A DNA stretch of 64,000 bases from Laccaria trichodermophora (lineage: Eukaryota; Basidiomycota; Agaricomycetes; Agaricales; Hydnangiaceae): NCBI GenBank assembly GCA_018417955.1, contig JACTVC010000017.1, positions 62,001-126,000 on the forward strand. Reading direction: 5' to 3'. Position 1 is the stretch's first letter. Every line of letters begins with the position of its first letter. The position numbers and the translations under genes are program-made. The notes under the pieces were generated by a model that saw only the letters and a program-made list of their open reading frames with translations, was not told the DNA's origin and did not search any database. Of the stretch, positions 47,001 to 59,787 are shown one piece after another.

Positions 47001-50000
47001 ACTCTATCAGCCTTGGCACCTACATCTTCGATAACAACCGTCCAGTCACCCACACCAATTTGGGGGGACAGCGCACAATCAGTTATTGCTCCACCACCCT
47101 TCACCCCCATAAAATCTATGCCTATACCAATCATGGCTAGATCTCCAAGTCCATCGGTGAGCTCCACGGCATCTACCCCCCCTGCTGAGCGGACACCGGC
47201 TCCTGCTCCCCCTGTTGTGAACCCGTCTGTTGTACTACCCATGCGGTCGACGGCGAGTGCCCCTTCGATTTTTACGGCTACTGCTGGTGATTCGTCTGTT
47301 GCGACTACGGGAACTGAATCGTATACGACAACTGGCGTTGATTCGTCTTCTACAACAACTGGCGCTGAACTGTCTACGGCAACTGGCGATAGTCCGTCTA
47401 CGACATTGGTGGCTGGTGATATCTCGTCTACTAAACCTGCCACGCCTGCTCCGTTGGTGCCAGATGTTGTTTTGCCTCACACCGCTGCTCCTATTCCCTC
47501 CAGTGAAGTGCCGGCTCTTCCAGCCAGCCAAGAGCTAGCTGTCTCTTCGCCAGCCACAACGTCGTTCGCGCCCGTTCAAAGCCAAGTAGAGGAAGTATCC
47601 ACAGGCTCTGGATGGCCCTCAAACCTATTTTCTTCGGGAATGTCTCCTGGTGCTTCAACAATGCCTGCGTCCATCACGTCGGCTGCTCCCTCAGCAGCTC
47701 ATACATATGCAGGCTCGGAGGATATGGAGATGAGTGATGAAGACGATCTGAAGGAATCTCATGAGAAGCCTACGGATTGGTCGATGGACGAAGCTCCTCC
47801 AGCCCTGACTTTGCCTTCTGTGGATGAAGAGACTTCGCTCATGGACCAGGCTTCTCGATTGCTCGAATCCGTGATTGGTCCTCGCGTTGAAAAAAGAACT
47901 GATGGTATGTGGTTTATGTTCGCGACTGAGATTCCCCTATTAACGTTGTGGTTAGAAGCGCCTGTAATAACCGTACCTCCGGCTCCCGTTCTTCCTGAAG
48001 TCGAGCCGTTAAAGGATTTACCCGTGTCACATAACTCTTCGGGTATGTTTGCCGAAGTTTTCCGAGGATCGTCTTTTAAATGGGTTGTAGATGCTACTCC
48101 CACTGCCCCTGATCAGGTACCAGTAGCGGAGAAAGTCTTTGACGCTCCTCAACAAGCTATACCCTCTGGTATCCATCCACTGAAAATCTCTCCCTCTCTT
48201 ACTGACCGAGTTCCAGAACCCACTGTGGCTGCAGCCTCCCTCAGCCCCTTACCTTCTCTGGAGAAGGAATTTAGTACGTATCATTGAAAGATAGTCCAAC
48301 TCGTCGCTAACCTCTCATGACAGATCCTCCTCCAGTTGATGTATCACGTGGCCCAATTTCATCAGTCTTGTCACAGCCATCAGGTACGTGGAACAATTGG
48401 CATTTTCATCCCACGCTCACCATTCAATCGTAGTCCTTCCAACTCCTCCGCCTTCCACCGTTTTGACCGCATTTGCCCCGCCCGACAACCTGGACTCTCA
48501 GATCAACGGTACGCCATGGTTACCTTACTGGCCTTACTCCCTATTCACGTCCCATATTAGTGACGTCGATGAATATTGTTTCGGCTTGGGGAAAACCACC
48601 ATCACTGGCCAAGGCTTCCGTCATCAAATCACTCCTTCCCACTTTAGATCGCCAGATCATGCAACTTCTCACGCCTTTAGTATCAGCACTCGCAGCAGCT
48701 GTGCCGATGACTCCGGTGCCCGCTGCAGACCGAGAGGGTGTTCGCATCACAGCTACTCGAGTCCCTAGCGATCCTTGGGAGAGAGCTCTGGGTATCGCGG
48801 GCTCTATGCACAAGAGACGCGCGGCAGCTGATCCCAATGCGATGGACATTGATGTCCAGAGTTCCTCGTTGGGAGCTGAGGCGGAGAAGAGAGAAACGAA
48901 TGTGAAGAGTGTGGTTGAGGCGCGGAAGGCTCCGCGAGAGAAAGAGAAACAGAAGGAGAAAGAAACTGGGAAGAGCACGGGCGCTTCGCGGAAGGGTGCA
49001 GAGGCGGGCGGTAGTGGACAATCCACGAGGAAGAGACCGAGACGCGAGCAAGAGGAGGAAGCCGAAACAAACGCACCGACTTTTGCGGAAGTTCAGTCGC
49101 TAGAGGCGTTGTTGTCACTTCTGGAAGGCAGTCGGGCGTTGAAGGAGTCGGTCGCGGGTGGAAAGGTGGCAATGGAAACTCGGTTGGATGGTTTGGAAGG
49201 GCTGTTGGGGAACTTGAAGAAAAAGCTGGATGATGTTGGGACTGTGGATGCGAACAGGAGATTCACAGCAGTGGACGAGAAATTGTCGGGCATAGAAGGG
49301 AAGGTTTCGAGTGTGGAAATGGCTTTAGAGGATATCAAGTCCTTGTTGGAGGGCGCCTCAAAGAAGGTCGGAGAGTTGTCAGGGAGCCTGGAGGAGAGAT
49401 TACGTCTCCTGGAGCAAAGGACTCAATTTGCTGAGGGACGACTTGAAATCGTGGAAACTCGTCCAGTGATGTTGACGGCCAGTACCCAGACGGTCAGCCT
49501 ACCCCAAGAGGCAGGGATACAAACCGACGCACAGAGGGAAATGGAAGAACTTGATTACATCGACCGACAGGACCGCGATGTCACGATGGCAGACGTTTCC
49601 GAGGCTCACGCTCATAGGGTGAATGAGAGTCTGGCCGTCATCCGCGACGAGACTGTGACGAAGAAAGTGCTCTCAGTAATGAGGAACATGGCTGATCTCT
49701 TAGAGTTCACAAAGGATGGTGCTGTCAGCAGGAAAGGGAAGGAGAAGGAGGGCGAGATTGAAGAAGGAGAGCCACGCGAGGAGCAAGAAACCGTCTCTGA
49801 TGTTCAGCCGCAGCCCTCCACTGAGGAATCCGCTATTTCCACGCTTCTTGAAGAGGTCAGGGCTATGAAGGAGGAGTTGAGAAGTAGTGAACAACGCGCC
49901 AGGGACGAGGTCGAAGCCATACGAGCAGCGCATGCCGCAGAAGTGGAGAAGCTCAAGAATGAGATGCTAGCGAAGGAGGAGAGGGAGAGGGAAGAGCTTG

Positions 50001-50491
50001 AAGAAACCAGAAGGCGACATCTGGAGGAATTCAAGGCCCTGAAGGAAACTATGCAGGAGAGAGAGGTCAAGCAGCAACAGGCTGCCATTCAGGAGCAGAA
50101 AGTCCCACAGTCCGACTTGATTGATCTTCGCCGACGCCTTCTCTATCTCGAAACCCGGAACCGTGTTGACAACATGAGTCCCGATCTCCCTCGTTCGTCA
50201 CCGAGTTCGTCTACTCCTCCCTACAACACAATCGGGCGGGATTCATCGCACCCTCTCGCTCATCTGTTCGCCTATGATGCACCTATAAGCCCTGCTTCTC
50301 GAAACGGGCAGGGCTCACCCATGAAGGATGTTTCAACCCCAACATCAGCCACTCCCGCTCCGTCGTATGAAAAGAGCCACTTCTCTCTTCGTCCCCTAAA
50401 CGGGATAGGCGAATTGGACCACTCCGCGCCCTTGCCGATAAAATCTCAGCGGAAACACCAGTTGATGGCGTACCGAGCGCACGTAGAGTAG
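44073..50491 (+). CDS. Very large Ser/Thr/Pro-rich protein with C-terminal coiled coil, unknown function
   Basis: Proposed start ATG 44073 (MPSSSETSSGNPNNARR); further upstream the frame is open but lacks an ATG. A conserved-looking N-terminal block of about 250 residues (HPAELVYVRRQDWPQDTMI.., WSVRKFWLEFAEEEYEIDVLKY, DWVRWALKGHKGFLLTMDEV) is joined across intron 44869-44922. An acidic run (DGEEEDDGEED) and roughly 1,000 residues of Ser/Thr/Pro/Gly low complexity follow, with a putative nuclear signal (AKKPRVES). Short introns (47905-47955 and several to about 48660) lead to a long exon. This has a basic RKRPRREQ stretch, a Glu-rich coiled coil (about residues with LEERLRLLEQRTQFAEGRL and EEVRAMKEELRSSEQRARDEVEAI) and a Pro/Ser tail. 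About 2,000 residues in all. I do not recognise a family; nuclear or cytoskeletal scaffold roles are equally possible. Confidence 0.65.
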
Positions 50492-51207
50492 CAATACGGC
50501 GACGTTGTAAATTTATCGTTTATTATCATGTTTCATTCGAGTGAATACGTTTTGTTGGCGTGTCTCGTCACCGCGTAGCTACTTGTCGTGAGCCACGACC
50601 ACGCCATGTCAATCACCTACACGCCTCAACCGAAGGTCTTAAAACGCAGAAGACATCGAAGATGAATTCGATTCTAGCATTGCGTTGCATCTGAGAATGC
50701 ATGGTACGAAGATGTGCGACAAATAAGTACACGACTTCGCTCGTTCCAAGTTCCAAGTCTCGAATAGTAAAAACGTGCACAGCCACATCATCTTTTGTTC
50801 TTTGACGTCCACGTTAACGGAGAGCACAAGCCTAGTTCGCATTACTTGCATGTGGAAGCATTGCATATTGGGAACCTTGAAATATTCTCGGTGAGTCCTG
50901 AAATTGGATAGCCCACCGAAACGATACTTACAGCAAGGACACCGCAATGCATTCGCTCTGATCATTCTAGTATACGATCCTACGCCCACAGGACTTTCGA
51001 TTAAGGTTGAAAGTAAGGAATACGTTTTATGACACATTGTGTCAGAGCTCTAACTATCACTAGAGATACGCCTCCGAGCTCAATAATCTGTTAAATTTTT
51101 CTGAGGTCTTCGAAAACGGGTGAGTGCATATATCCAAAAAAAAAAAATCTTATCCCGGACGCCAGTTTGTCGCTGAAATCTTCAACCAACACTAACCCCG
51201 CCATGCA
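50492..51207. other. Convergent intergenic region
   Basis: Lies between the large coiled-coil gene and the ammonium transporter, which converge. A minus-strand ORF at 50639-51037 has a CPCC..H pattern but no other support and is not called. An A-run lies near 51135. Confidence 0.4.
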
Positions 51208-53108
51208 TTAGCCAACAACGAGCTCAGTTTCCTTCTCCGAAACGGCTTCCTGAGTCTGATTTTCCTGAGTCTGATTTAGTGTGTTGGAAGAGTCAGACTC
51301 ATCCACATCATCCACGTCGGCAATACTGTTATTCGCCTGTTCGGTAGTAGCAGTGGTCTTGGGGGCAACTTTAGGCTCGGAATGGATTGTGGCCGTAACC
51401 AAAAATGACTTGGGTCTTTCGGTCACCTTTTTCATCAAAGTTGATTTCGTTTCGACGTCCCGCCTGAGTTCAATGTAATCTGTGGCGAACTCTCCAATCT
51501 GCGTCGTTATTAAGCAAGATGTTTGGGCATGGTTTCAAGCCGGCGTACCTCGACTTCGTCCAGACCGAGAACCTCTGCTTCAGGCGCACACCGTAAGCTC
51601 AAACCAGGGATGGAATTGACGGTTTTGGCTATCAACGCGGTGAGGACGAAGGTGTAGATGGATGTTGCACAGACGTAAGCAAATTGCTTGGCCAGCTGCT
51701 CCAGCCATTGGTTTGGAGTGGCGGTAGTAACACCATCCATAGCCATGACCGTCGAAGAGGCAAAGAACGAGGTAAGTAGGAGTCCAATTATTCCACCAAT
51801 TGCATGCTCAGCAAAGAGATCCAACGCATCATCTACGCGGATCATGAATTTCACTGAAACGGGTCAGAGTTTACTTTGAATGCATAGTTACCAAACACCT
51901 ACACTTCGTTGCAAAATTGCACACGGCTCCAGATACGATCCCGACAAAGACGGATGCCAAAGGTTGGATATACCCCGAGGATGGAGTCGCTGCCACCAGA
52001 CCAGCAATGGTCCCTGAGCAAAGGCCTACCATACTCCAACGTCGTTCGACACGATAATCCAACAAACACCAGACGATCCCACCGAATGCTGCCGCTATCA
52101 TTGAATTCCAAACTGCGAAAATTGCACGTAGGTTGGCACCGAAGGCACTCCCTCCGTTAAAACCGATCCACCCAAACCATAACAAGGAAGCTGTCCGCAA
52201 TCAGGTAAGTGTCGCAAAGAACTGGCTCAAAAAGCTCACTTCCGAGTCCGACTAGGGAAACATTATGAGGTCTGAAATTAAGCAACTCTTGCTTTTGCCT
52301 TTTTCCAAGGACCCACGCGTACGCAAGGCCACCCATACCACTCCCAATCTCAACAGGACCTCCACCTAACGTCCAATCAGAATCAATTCAATTGTTGAAT
52401 TTTAGGTGTTGATCCCACTCACCGGCGAAATCGAGAACACCCAACTTGGCTGCCCATCCGTTAGCACTCCAGATCCAGCAAACAAGAGGGCAGTAGACGA
52501 GCGTCATCCATATAAGAATAAAAACCATTGCGGGCATCACTCTTCCGCGCTCAGCAATGCCCCCCACAAGGATACCAGCCGTCACACAAGCAAACTCCAT
52601 TTGAAAGAAGCTGTAGAGGATGTCGGGGAGGAGGGGGGTTCCTGGGGAAGGCTCTCCCAAGACATTCATCAGGCCAATATTTCTGAAGTTCCCGATAATA
52701 CCGTTGGTGGCCGTGGGTGAGAAGCCCAGAGAATAACCGCAGAGGAACCACTGGAAGATGACGACGACGTTGCTCGCTGAGACGACCCAAATGAGCGATA
52801 CTGACTAGACTTCAAAAGATGCTACGATTTCCAGAGGAAATGGTTACATACGTGCGCTTTTTCGCCGAGACAAGCCAGAATAAAGGAACGCTGTAATTTG
52901 ATACTGATTGGCGCATTGTGGTTCCCTGAAGATGTACGATTACGCACCTAGTCCCGGGACCATAAGGTAGACCATCGCTCCGGAAACTATGATGAATGAG
53001 AGATCCCCTCGGTCATATCTGTGAATGTACCAGTAAGCCTGAGATGTGGCACTCAAGGAAAAACATGGTTTCGTACGTGCTGGTCGGCACGCCTCGGCTA
53101 AAATTCAT
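51208..53108 (-). CDS. Ammonium transporter, Mep/Amt family (Mep1/3-like)
   Basis: Plasma-membrane ammonium uptake. The start is ATG 53108 (MNFSRGVPTS), spliced to YDRGDLSFIIVSGAMVYLMVPGL, the first membrane helix. Hallmarks: FLYSGLSRRKSA, FQMEFACVTAGILVGGIAER, DFAGGGPVEIGSG, LLWFGWIGFNGGSAFGANL, DDALDLFAEHAIGGIIG and a polar cytosolic tail ending ETELVVG. The first pore His of the twin-His pair is Glu here (VEI), as known in fungal Mep1/Mep3-type proteins; the second His is kept (AEHAIGG). Introns tested at the DFAG/GGPV joint (about 52425-52372), DEVE/IGEF (about 51550) and SA/LSLIW keep the frame. No stop is seen, and the length is normal for the family. Confidence 0.93.
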
Positions 53109-54228
53109 ATGAACGCACAAGATGAAGTGAATAGAACCGATTTGGCGCAGGCGCCACGAATACGCTAAGGTGTCAAGCGAGGGACGGGAGAAGGGGGAAA
53201 TAGCAGAGATGGCGTATTTATCTTGCAATGCGGGACTCCTCCGAGAAGAACCTGATCATTAGAACGATGGTAGAAGAGAAATTGATGGCGAGATAAGAAC
53301 ATATAAGTGCGGAAGCGGGGGAAGATAAGGATTTCTGCCGAGACGTTGGAACCTCCGCATGATCTGCCAGTTTAGTACCTTGTTATGTGTGGTTTTGGCG
53401 TCATACCTAAATCGTTGAAATGGAAGCTTGAGGGAAGCTCTCATTTCCGCGGTTTCTGCTCAGCCCTCTCCAGCCAATCACTTCCTGTTGGTCGCATTAG
53501 ACATACGAATTAAATCAATAAATTAAACTTAGGAAGGCGCGGGCGTGACACTGCTCAATCGTTAGGTCGCCCAGTGGGCGTTATTGTCAAGGGGAACTAC
53601 AATAACCCTTCAAGATTGTCGTTCTCTTTCTCTCTGTTTTTCTTTTTTTCAAAGGCGCAAAATGCCATTGAAAGACATCCCGAAGAATAGCCTGAGGCGA
53701 TTTCTCGGTAAAAATTCTTATCTCGTTGGGTAACCTGGATATAGTTCGCTGAAATGGGACATCGTTATCGTGAGGAATAGAGTCAATGGAAGGAGATAGC
53801 AGAAGGGTTGACACGGAACCCCATTCCGTCGTGACCGGAACCAAACGCACCGAATCCGAATGGGTGGATAACGAGCTCCAGTGATTTAAACGAGTTCTCT
53901 TGAATGTGGAGATTATGGTTGACTTTTTTTTTTCCCGCTCAAGGACGCGGGATCATAGGAAACGTCATAAATACGCTGAGCAGTGATATTCATCGCCTAG
54001 GGTTGCAATAACGCGATGTGGAGGTGAGATAGTATTTTTTTAGAAGGAGCGAAATCGGAAAAGTGACCATGCGGATACTTGACAGAAACTATCCACCAAA
54101 AAGGCTATGGTTGTGTTTTCATTTACAGGTTGGCTCAGATTCTGCGGGAAAAACTTGGAGCTTTACAGTTATAGTATATATGGATGATAACATAGGGTAC
54201 ACACGACGGAGAGATTACAGAGCGTCTC
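53109..54228. other. Upstream region of the ammonium transporter, no gene
   Basis: About 1.1 kb between the transporter start and the 3' end of the next minus-strand gene. Nitrogen-regulated Mep genes usually carry GATA sites upstream; scattered GATA and TATC words occur (for example near 53291 and 53740) but without a striking cluster. No ORF of substance. Confidence 0.4.
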
Positions 54229-55655
54229 CTACGCCTTGTCGTCGACAGCACGCTGCATATTGATAGTTATCGCTTGGGACCTGTGACCATCGAAAATCGC
54301 GTCTTCGGTTTCCTTCGATGCGGTGGTTGTAGTCCCCATAGCCTGCATAACGTACAGCGTGTTCCCACTTCCGGCACCACTCGTCTGGCCAACCGAGAAC
54401 TGATTGTCGGTCCCTGATAATTTTTTGTCAAATACCACTCTGCTGGTCTCGTTAGGGAGCCCTGTAGCTTCCTGTGCCCATCCAAGGCCTGCCCTGACGT
54501 TGATCATCATGCATGTGATGCCGGAAATTGGAGGCCAAGCGTCGACGATAAAGAAGCTGACGTATTGCCGAGCTAGGTATGTGACAAAAAATACGATTGT
54601 CCAAGCCCTGCTTTATGTCAACGGCCGTGCCTGCATGTTATGCGACTCCAACTTACGTGTAAAATAGAGCGCTCTCTATAATTATAGCCAAAACTGACTA
54701 TATTGGGTGTAAAAATCAAGCCTGAGAGCCCAAACAAAAAAACTTGCTTACGTTTAGACTAGATGAAGCGTACGCTTTGCGAGACTCCGAGTTGACAGAC
54801 CAAATTCGGTACGCAATGAGAGCTAATTCAGCGGTTCAGAATGCTTCAAGCGACGATATTCTGCCGTCACGCACAAGAACAGTAGACGTTCACACTGAAA
54901 GACATCAGCATGAGCATATGAATGAGGCTTGATCGCCGAGAAGGACTCACCACAAAGTAAACACACAGTCGCAAGTAACCCACCTGCCCGCCCCAGAATT
55001 AAATATGTCGTCTCCCAACTTCAGCTTCGTGAATTGATATGTAAGTCCGCCCCCCGCAGCTAACACAAAGAAGAGGTTTATGATATTATGATGGTAAGAG
55101 AGATGTACTGGACGCACCGATAAGACCCGCAAGGGCAGCCAGAGGGAACAGAACTACAAGCCTGTTGTAGCTCCACACGACCCATAGTCGATATATCTGA
55201 GAGAGAAGATTTATGCGAGCTTCGGAATCAAAAAAGGCATAACGCACAATAATTGCGTCCCCCAGGATGGCTGACGCAAAAAACATGGCCATAAACACTA
55301 CCATCGATGTCTTGCTCCAGTCTAAGTAGTACCGGAATGGGCCTTCGGGGGATTCAACCGCCGCAACCAGGCGGTAAGCCATAATGACAAAATGCTTCGG
55401 GGTGTATTAGCCACCGGATATAACGCGCAAGATACAAAAGAAACAAACCGAAGTTATGGTTATGAACATGCAGGAAGATCCAAATATCATCGGGGAGAAC
55501 ATAAGCGAGAATATGGAGGACCTTGGATTCGTCGTGCGGCTACGATTAATGAGCAGCGCCATCGACAAGAGGAATAGGATGAAGAAGATCCCATACAGGA
55601 CGCCGCCCAAACATGTCCCCGCCAGGCGCGAGATAAGGGGGTTGATTTGTGCCAT
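54229..55655 (-). CDS. Seven-helix membrane protein of Agaricomycete type, unknown function
   Basis: Start ATG 55655 (MAQINPLISRL). About seven hydrophobic segments can be followed across spliced exons: GVLYGIFFILFLLSMALL, SPMIFGSSCMFITIT, TSMVVFMAMFFASAILGDAII, LVVLFPLAALAGLI, the segment after TYQFTKLKLGDDIF, SVLAIIIESALFY and AWTIVFFVTYL. Family-typical words are DAII/IYRLWVVWSYN, GRWVTCDCVFTL and MMINVRAGLGWAQE. I recall hundreds of such paralogues in Agaricomycetes, described only as membrane or GPCR-like proteins; ligand and partner are unknown. Introns of 50-60 nt all splice in frame and no stop was seen. The soluble tail is Ser/Thr/Gly-rich. Confidence 0.85.
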
Positions 55656-58284
55656 GGGTTAGCATCGCACCGGGCTCCTGATCCCTGATTTTAATTGAAG
55701 ACTGGGGCATCGCTAACTATAATGAAGTGCGGAATCAGCCGACAGGAGAATGCGTACCGATGCTCCTGTCTGCGATTGCAAAAAGGTCAGGGGTGGCCAA
55801 GATGGTGTGTTAAGGCCAATTTCAACGAACCAACTTGATAAAGTCTATGCTGCCATGCATTGAAATGGAAATGGGTTTGCGAGAGCATTGAAAGGCATTC
55901 AATCTCAAAAGATTCGAGGCACAAACAGCTCGTCCTTCTTGGCTTAGAGCGATGGGCGAGCGCCGAGAACCCCAGTTCTTGGGTAAACCTACGTAGACGA
56001 TTTCAGCTGATACGCGTGACTCAACATCAGGTTCACAACCGATGCACCGTGCCTCACCTTCAGAATTTGACGATGTGTAGCGATGATATCCACGTGTGGA
56101 GTCGGTGGCATGACAGAACTGAAAGCAGAAGGCGGCAGAAAGGGGCACCAAGCGTGACTAAACATCAGGTTTACACCCAACGCGCCATGTCTCATCCTCA
56201 GAATTTGGCGCTGCGTAGCGATGATATCCTGGTATGGAGTCGGTGGCATGAAAGGACTGGAAGCAGAAGGCGGCAGAAAGGGGCACCAAAAAGATCTGAC
56301 TGCGCGGGAAAACTAAGTTCACATCAAGCTTCGGCTGTATAAGTAGTTTTTAGGTAATCGTTTCCATGACGAATTCCGCTTCTACCCCAAGACTCGAGAG
56401 CTAAGGAGGAAGAGTTCGCTCGTGGTCTTGCGAATGGGTGGGATACGCTGTTTGATTGGCCTTGGAGACTTAGTAGCGCAATTCTCCTACGCCCCATCTC
56501 CATCGCTAGTGTAGATGAGCCTTCAAGTTCCGCGATTGACAATGCTTTGCATCCGAAGCCATAAAGTGATGGCGGAACACATCGTCATCGTGCATGATTG
56601 TGTACAGCAGATATGTTGCCACGACTTACAGACTGTTGATCCCATGGAATGTACGTTCTGGATTTCAGAGGAGGTGGGCACCATCCGGAGAAGGATGGAG
56701 GGGTTCAACGTGAGGCCGACAATACCTAGGAGAGTTTGGACAAAAGGCCAAGGAAGAGGGGATTAGAGGCGTACCGGGTCGGGGTAAGGAGGTCGCCAAG
56801 GGCTTTAGGAGGTGAGCGCTATCTTTCTCGTCGATAAGATATGACCGGTACTAAACGGTTCTTTCCGACGTTTTCGGTATCCACTATTGAGTCTTCGAGG
56901 GCGTGTTCTTGAGCTGGTCGCCACTATGCATCAAAGGCATGAACTGTAGTTCGTTCCTCAACATATCGGCGACAAGGACGACTAGGGGTGTATTCAGAAA
57001 TGCACTTCAAGAGCCTACACAATGCTAGTCAATAACTAGCGATCTAGTAATGAACAAGGGGACGCACCTCTGACTCTTATGAGAACGGATGAATTCCCGC
57101 GTCGAACTGATTTTTAAAAGATCGATGATTCCGGCTTATGCCAAGGATAAGCGATGTGTTGGGAGAACGAGGAAGAAGGAGCAAAACACATACCTGGAGC
57201 ATAGGATGAGGGAAAGAACAGGGGGTCGTTGCGGTGCCTCGAGATGCCATCCCGATGCCCCTGCGGGTGTCTCGTTAGTCGTTGTTCGGTCAACTAGGAA
57301 GAGAGAAGAGAAGAAAGGGCGAGAAGGAAGAAAGCAAAGGAAGGACAAAGCGAACCAGAAGTAGGGGGCAAAATCTAGGGAAAGCGAGTGGACGGTCCCC
57401 CTCCCCGCCAACTGGCGTTTTTATCCCCATCGACATTTTTCTAGCAAGCGCCCTGATCACGCTGACTATTGTCGGATGGTCAGGCATATTGTCACAGGGT
57501 AAGATACAATCTAGGACTAAAACCCCCAATATAACACAAGAGACTCACTAGCTTCAGTTATAAAAGCTCGAAGGACTCCTGTCATGGGTTTAACGTTTAA
57601 CCCTAACCCTAGGCGTTGAGGGATGATGTACATGACGTTTGAGGGCAGTACTGCAGCTCTTGCCACGACCACTCTGTGGCACGAGATGGAGGTCAATACC
57701 AAACATATTCAAAAATCGACAACCCAAATCTACGCACCTTTGAGTCTTCACTAGCACTTCGGGGTGTTCCTATTCCACAAAAGAACCGTCAAGCTACGGT
57801 CGCCACCCCTCGCCGAATGCTGTCCGAAGGAAAAGGTATTACACTGCGCAGCGGAAGGGCGACCCGTTAGAGTGAATTTTGGTGATCGCGAAGATGCGAT
57901 GGTCACGAGTGCATATACGTAGAGGAGATTGGAAGAAGCGGAGGCGAAGACCTGAGAAGCCTGTGACAGGTGCGATGAGTTTGTGGTGATGGTCTTGGTC
58001 CAGGGAGCACGATGTACTTACGTTTTTATGAAGTAGAGGTTGAAAACCCCAGACATCCCGAACCTCTCGCCTTGGATTGCCGATGGTTGAGCTTTGTTGA
58101 GTTTTTGAGGGAATTCAGTGATCGTCAGCATTTCCGACTCCGACGGAAATCACCGATAAGAGCCCGTTATCTTATGTATCTCCAGGACCACATCAATTCG
58201 ACTTCGTCGCATAATGGTTGAGTACTGTAACGGCGCCGTCATGCTTCAAAAACACCAACGTCAAACAAAGTATGTAAAGTCCTC
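55656..58284. other. 2.6-kb stretch without a supported gene
   Basis: Contains the 138-bp tandem duplication listed separately and a short TAACCCTAACCCTAGG string at about 57599. Several ORFs of 60-90 codons overlap on both strands, but none has a recognisable domain or splice support. Confidence 0.4.
56016..56292. repeat. Two tandem copies of a 138-bp unit
   Basis: Each copy ends GAAGGCGGCAGAAAGGGGCA (at about 56128 and about 56266) and contains ATCAGGTT.ACA, CAGAATTTG, GTAGCGATGATATCC and GGAGTCGGTGGCATGA. Copies differ at scattered bases. Function unknown. Confidence 0.7.
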
Positions 58285-58581
58285 TTAACGAGGGCCAAAA
58301 TATCTCGGCATCTCAAAGCACCATCGTAGAGTTCCGGCAAGCCAAATACCAACTCCCTCTAAAAATGCCGCAACGCCGGAATCCATTGGCTTCCCCCATG
58401 ATGGCAAACGTGACTTCCCGTCTATGAAGCGATCGTAAAGTTCGCGGAATTTGACGCCGCTGTAATCTGCTGCAGATTGCAGTCGACGCACTTCTCGTGC
58501 ATACGACGGTAAGATAATTCCACGTCGCCTGTCCTTTAGCTTGTTCCTTGCCGTAGGAGCACACGTCCTTTGAAAAGACAT
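58285..58581 (-). CDS. Hypothetical 98-residue protein
   Basis: ATG at 58581 (MSFQRTCAPTARNKLKDRRR) opens a basic, Arg-rich frame with an RELYDRFIDGKSRLP segment and a C-terminal WLAGTLRWCFEMPRYFGPR. No family recognised and no splice evidence, so this may be a chance frame. Confidence 0.25.
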   Translation of the reverse strand: MSFQRTCAPTARNKLKDRRRGIILPSYAREVRRLQSAADYSGVKFRELYDRFIDGKSRLPSWGKPMDSGVAAFLEGVGIWLAGTLRWCFEMPRYFGPR

Positions 58582-58698
58582 TATTTTATTCCGGAAGAAA
58601 AAGCAGAGTACTTTACGTTCAACAACCAGGACAAGCGATGATAAAGACCCTCTTAATAAAGACACAAAACTTGAAATATTAGTTTCAAATAAATTCAC

Positions 58699-59787
58699 AG
58701 AAGGCTTCCGTCAACCAATTTAAGCCATCTTCGTATGGGCGGTGCATCCCAAGTTGACGTCCAAAATAAATCAGGCATCGCTTTTGGGTTAAAGCAGGCC
58801 CCAGTTCCGATTTGTTAACATGCATATTGTCATATAACGGTTAAGTACGTACGTACCTCATGGGCTGAGCCTTTGTATTATAATAGGTGAGATTATACCA
58901 ATAAGCCTGACCCACTTTGGCGCTTGTACGTCGTCGTACAACGATGTTCAGATAAGAGACCTCAAGTTAAGATGTAAAAAATGCCAACGCAAGAATTTTG
59001 AATGGATCGAGATGTTTAATGAGATAAGTACGCACACGATATTCCCCGTTTTGCGACTCAAGCACAGTTCTGGGATTTCGCTTGCATGAGTGGGGATCAT
59101 TCATATGTGCTTAGGTCATGGGACGGACAAAGTGCTTGTTGATCGATGATGGAAAGTTTCGCTGATCGCAATCCAATGAAAGGGCACATTTCTCTGGATT
59201 CTGGGTCACTAATGACCCAGAATCCAGACCGATCACTAGAAACAAACATTGCCAGGGAGTTAAATCACAAAATGGGAAAAGACGAATTGGAAACATGCGC
59301 GTTCTTTACCCTCTTTCTATCAACACTCTCCAATGCCATCCGTCACTTGAGCCGTCCAGGACGTTTATGGAGCCTTGTTCCCGGTAGATGGCAATCGCAG
59401 TGAGACGTGAACGCGTGAACGTTTGAACTGTAGATCCTCCGACGTCGAATCTTAGGCTCGTGACCAGCCATTTCACTCTCCGCTGCGCTTCCTGCGTGGT
59501 TTGAAGGGGGAAGGGGCCGCGTAATGAGATAACTGGTCGCGAGTCAATCTGCGACTATTCTCGGGTGTATGATAACTAGAGCGCTGCGCAAAACAGATAG
59601 CTGGCCACGCACAATAGAGTCGGATATTCTTTCCACATTCCTCGCTGTTCACCCCCTCCCCGCCCCAAGCCACGCTTCTTCTTCTTCGCCTTTCTTCACG
59701 ATTAATCTCCAGCATTCTTTGCCCAGTATCCTTGTAAGTTGTTGAACGGTGGAGTCGGAAGAATTTGAAAATTGAGTATGTAATACC
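58699..59787. other. Intergenic with a strong hairpin
   Basis: No gene supported. The region holds the 16-bp inverted repeat at 59193-59228 and C/T-rich sequence near 59630-59700. Confidence 0.4.
59193..59228. repeat. Perfect 16-bp inverted repeat with 4-nt loop
   Basis: TCTGGATTCTGGGTCA, then CTAA, then TGACCCAGAATCCAGA. It is the strongest short stem-loop in the window. No T-run follows and no gene abuts, so its role is open. Confidence 0.75.

Noticed and set aside
46037..47443. Long minus-strand ORFs within the large coiled-coil gene
   Set aside because: Antisense of Ser/Thr/Pro-rich codons; low complexity and no start context.
50639..51037. Minus-strand ORF with CPCC..THREY zinc-finger-like pattern
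   Set aside because: The second metal-binding pair is missing, and no homologue or intron support is apparent.
57599..57614. TAACCCTAACCCTAGG as telomeric repeat
   Set aside because: Only two units in the middle of ordinary sequence; too short to mean an internal telomere.
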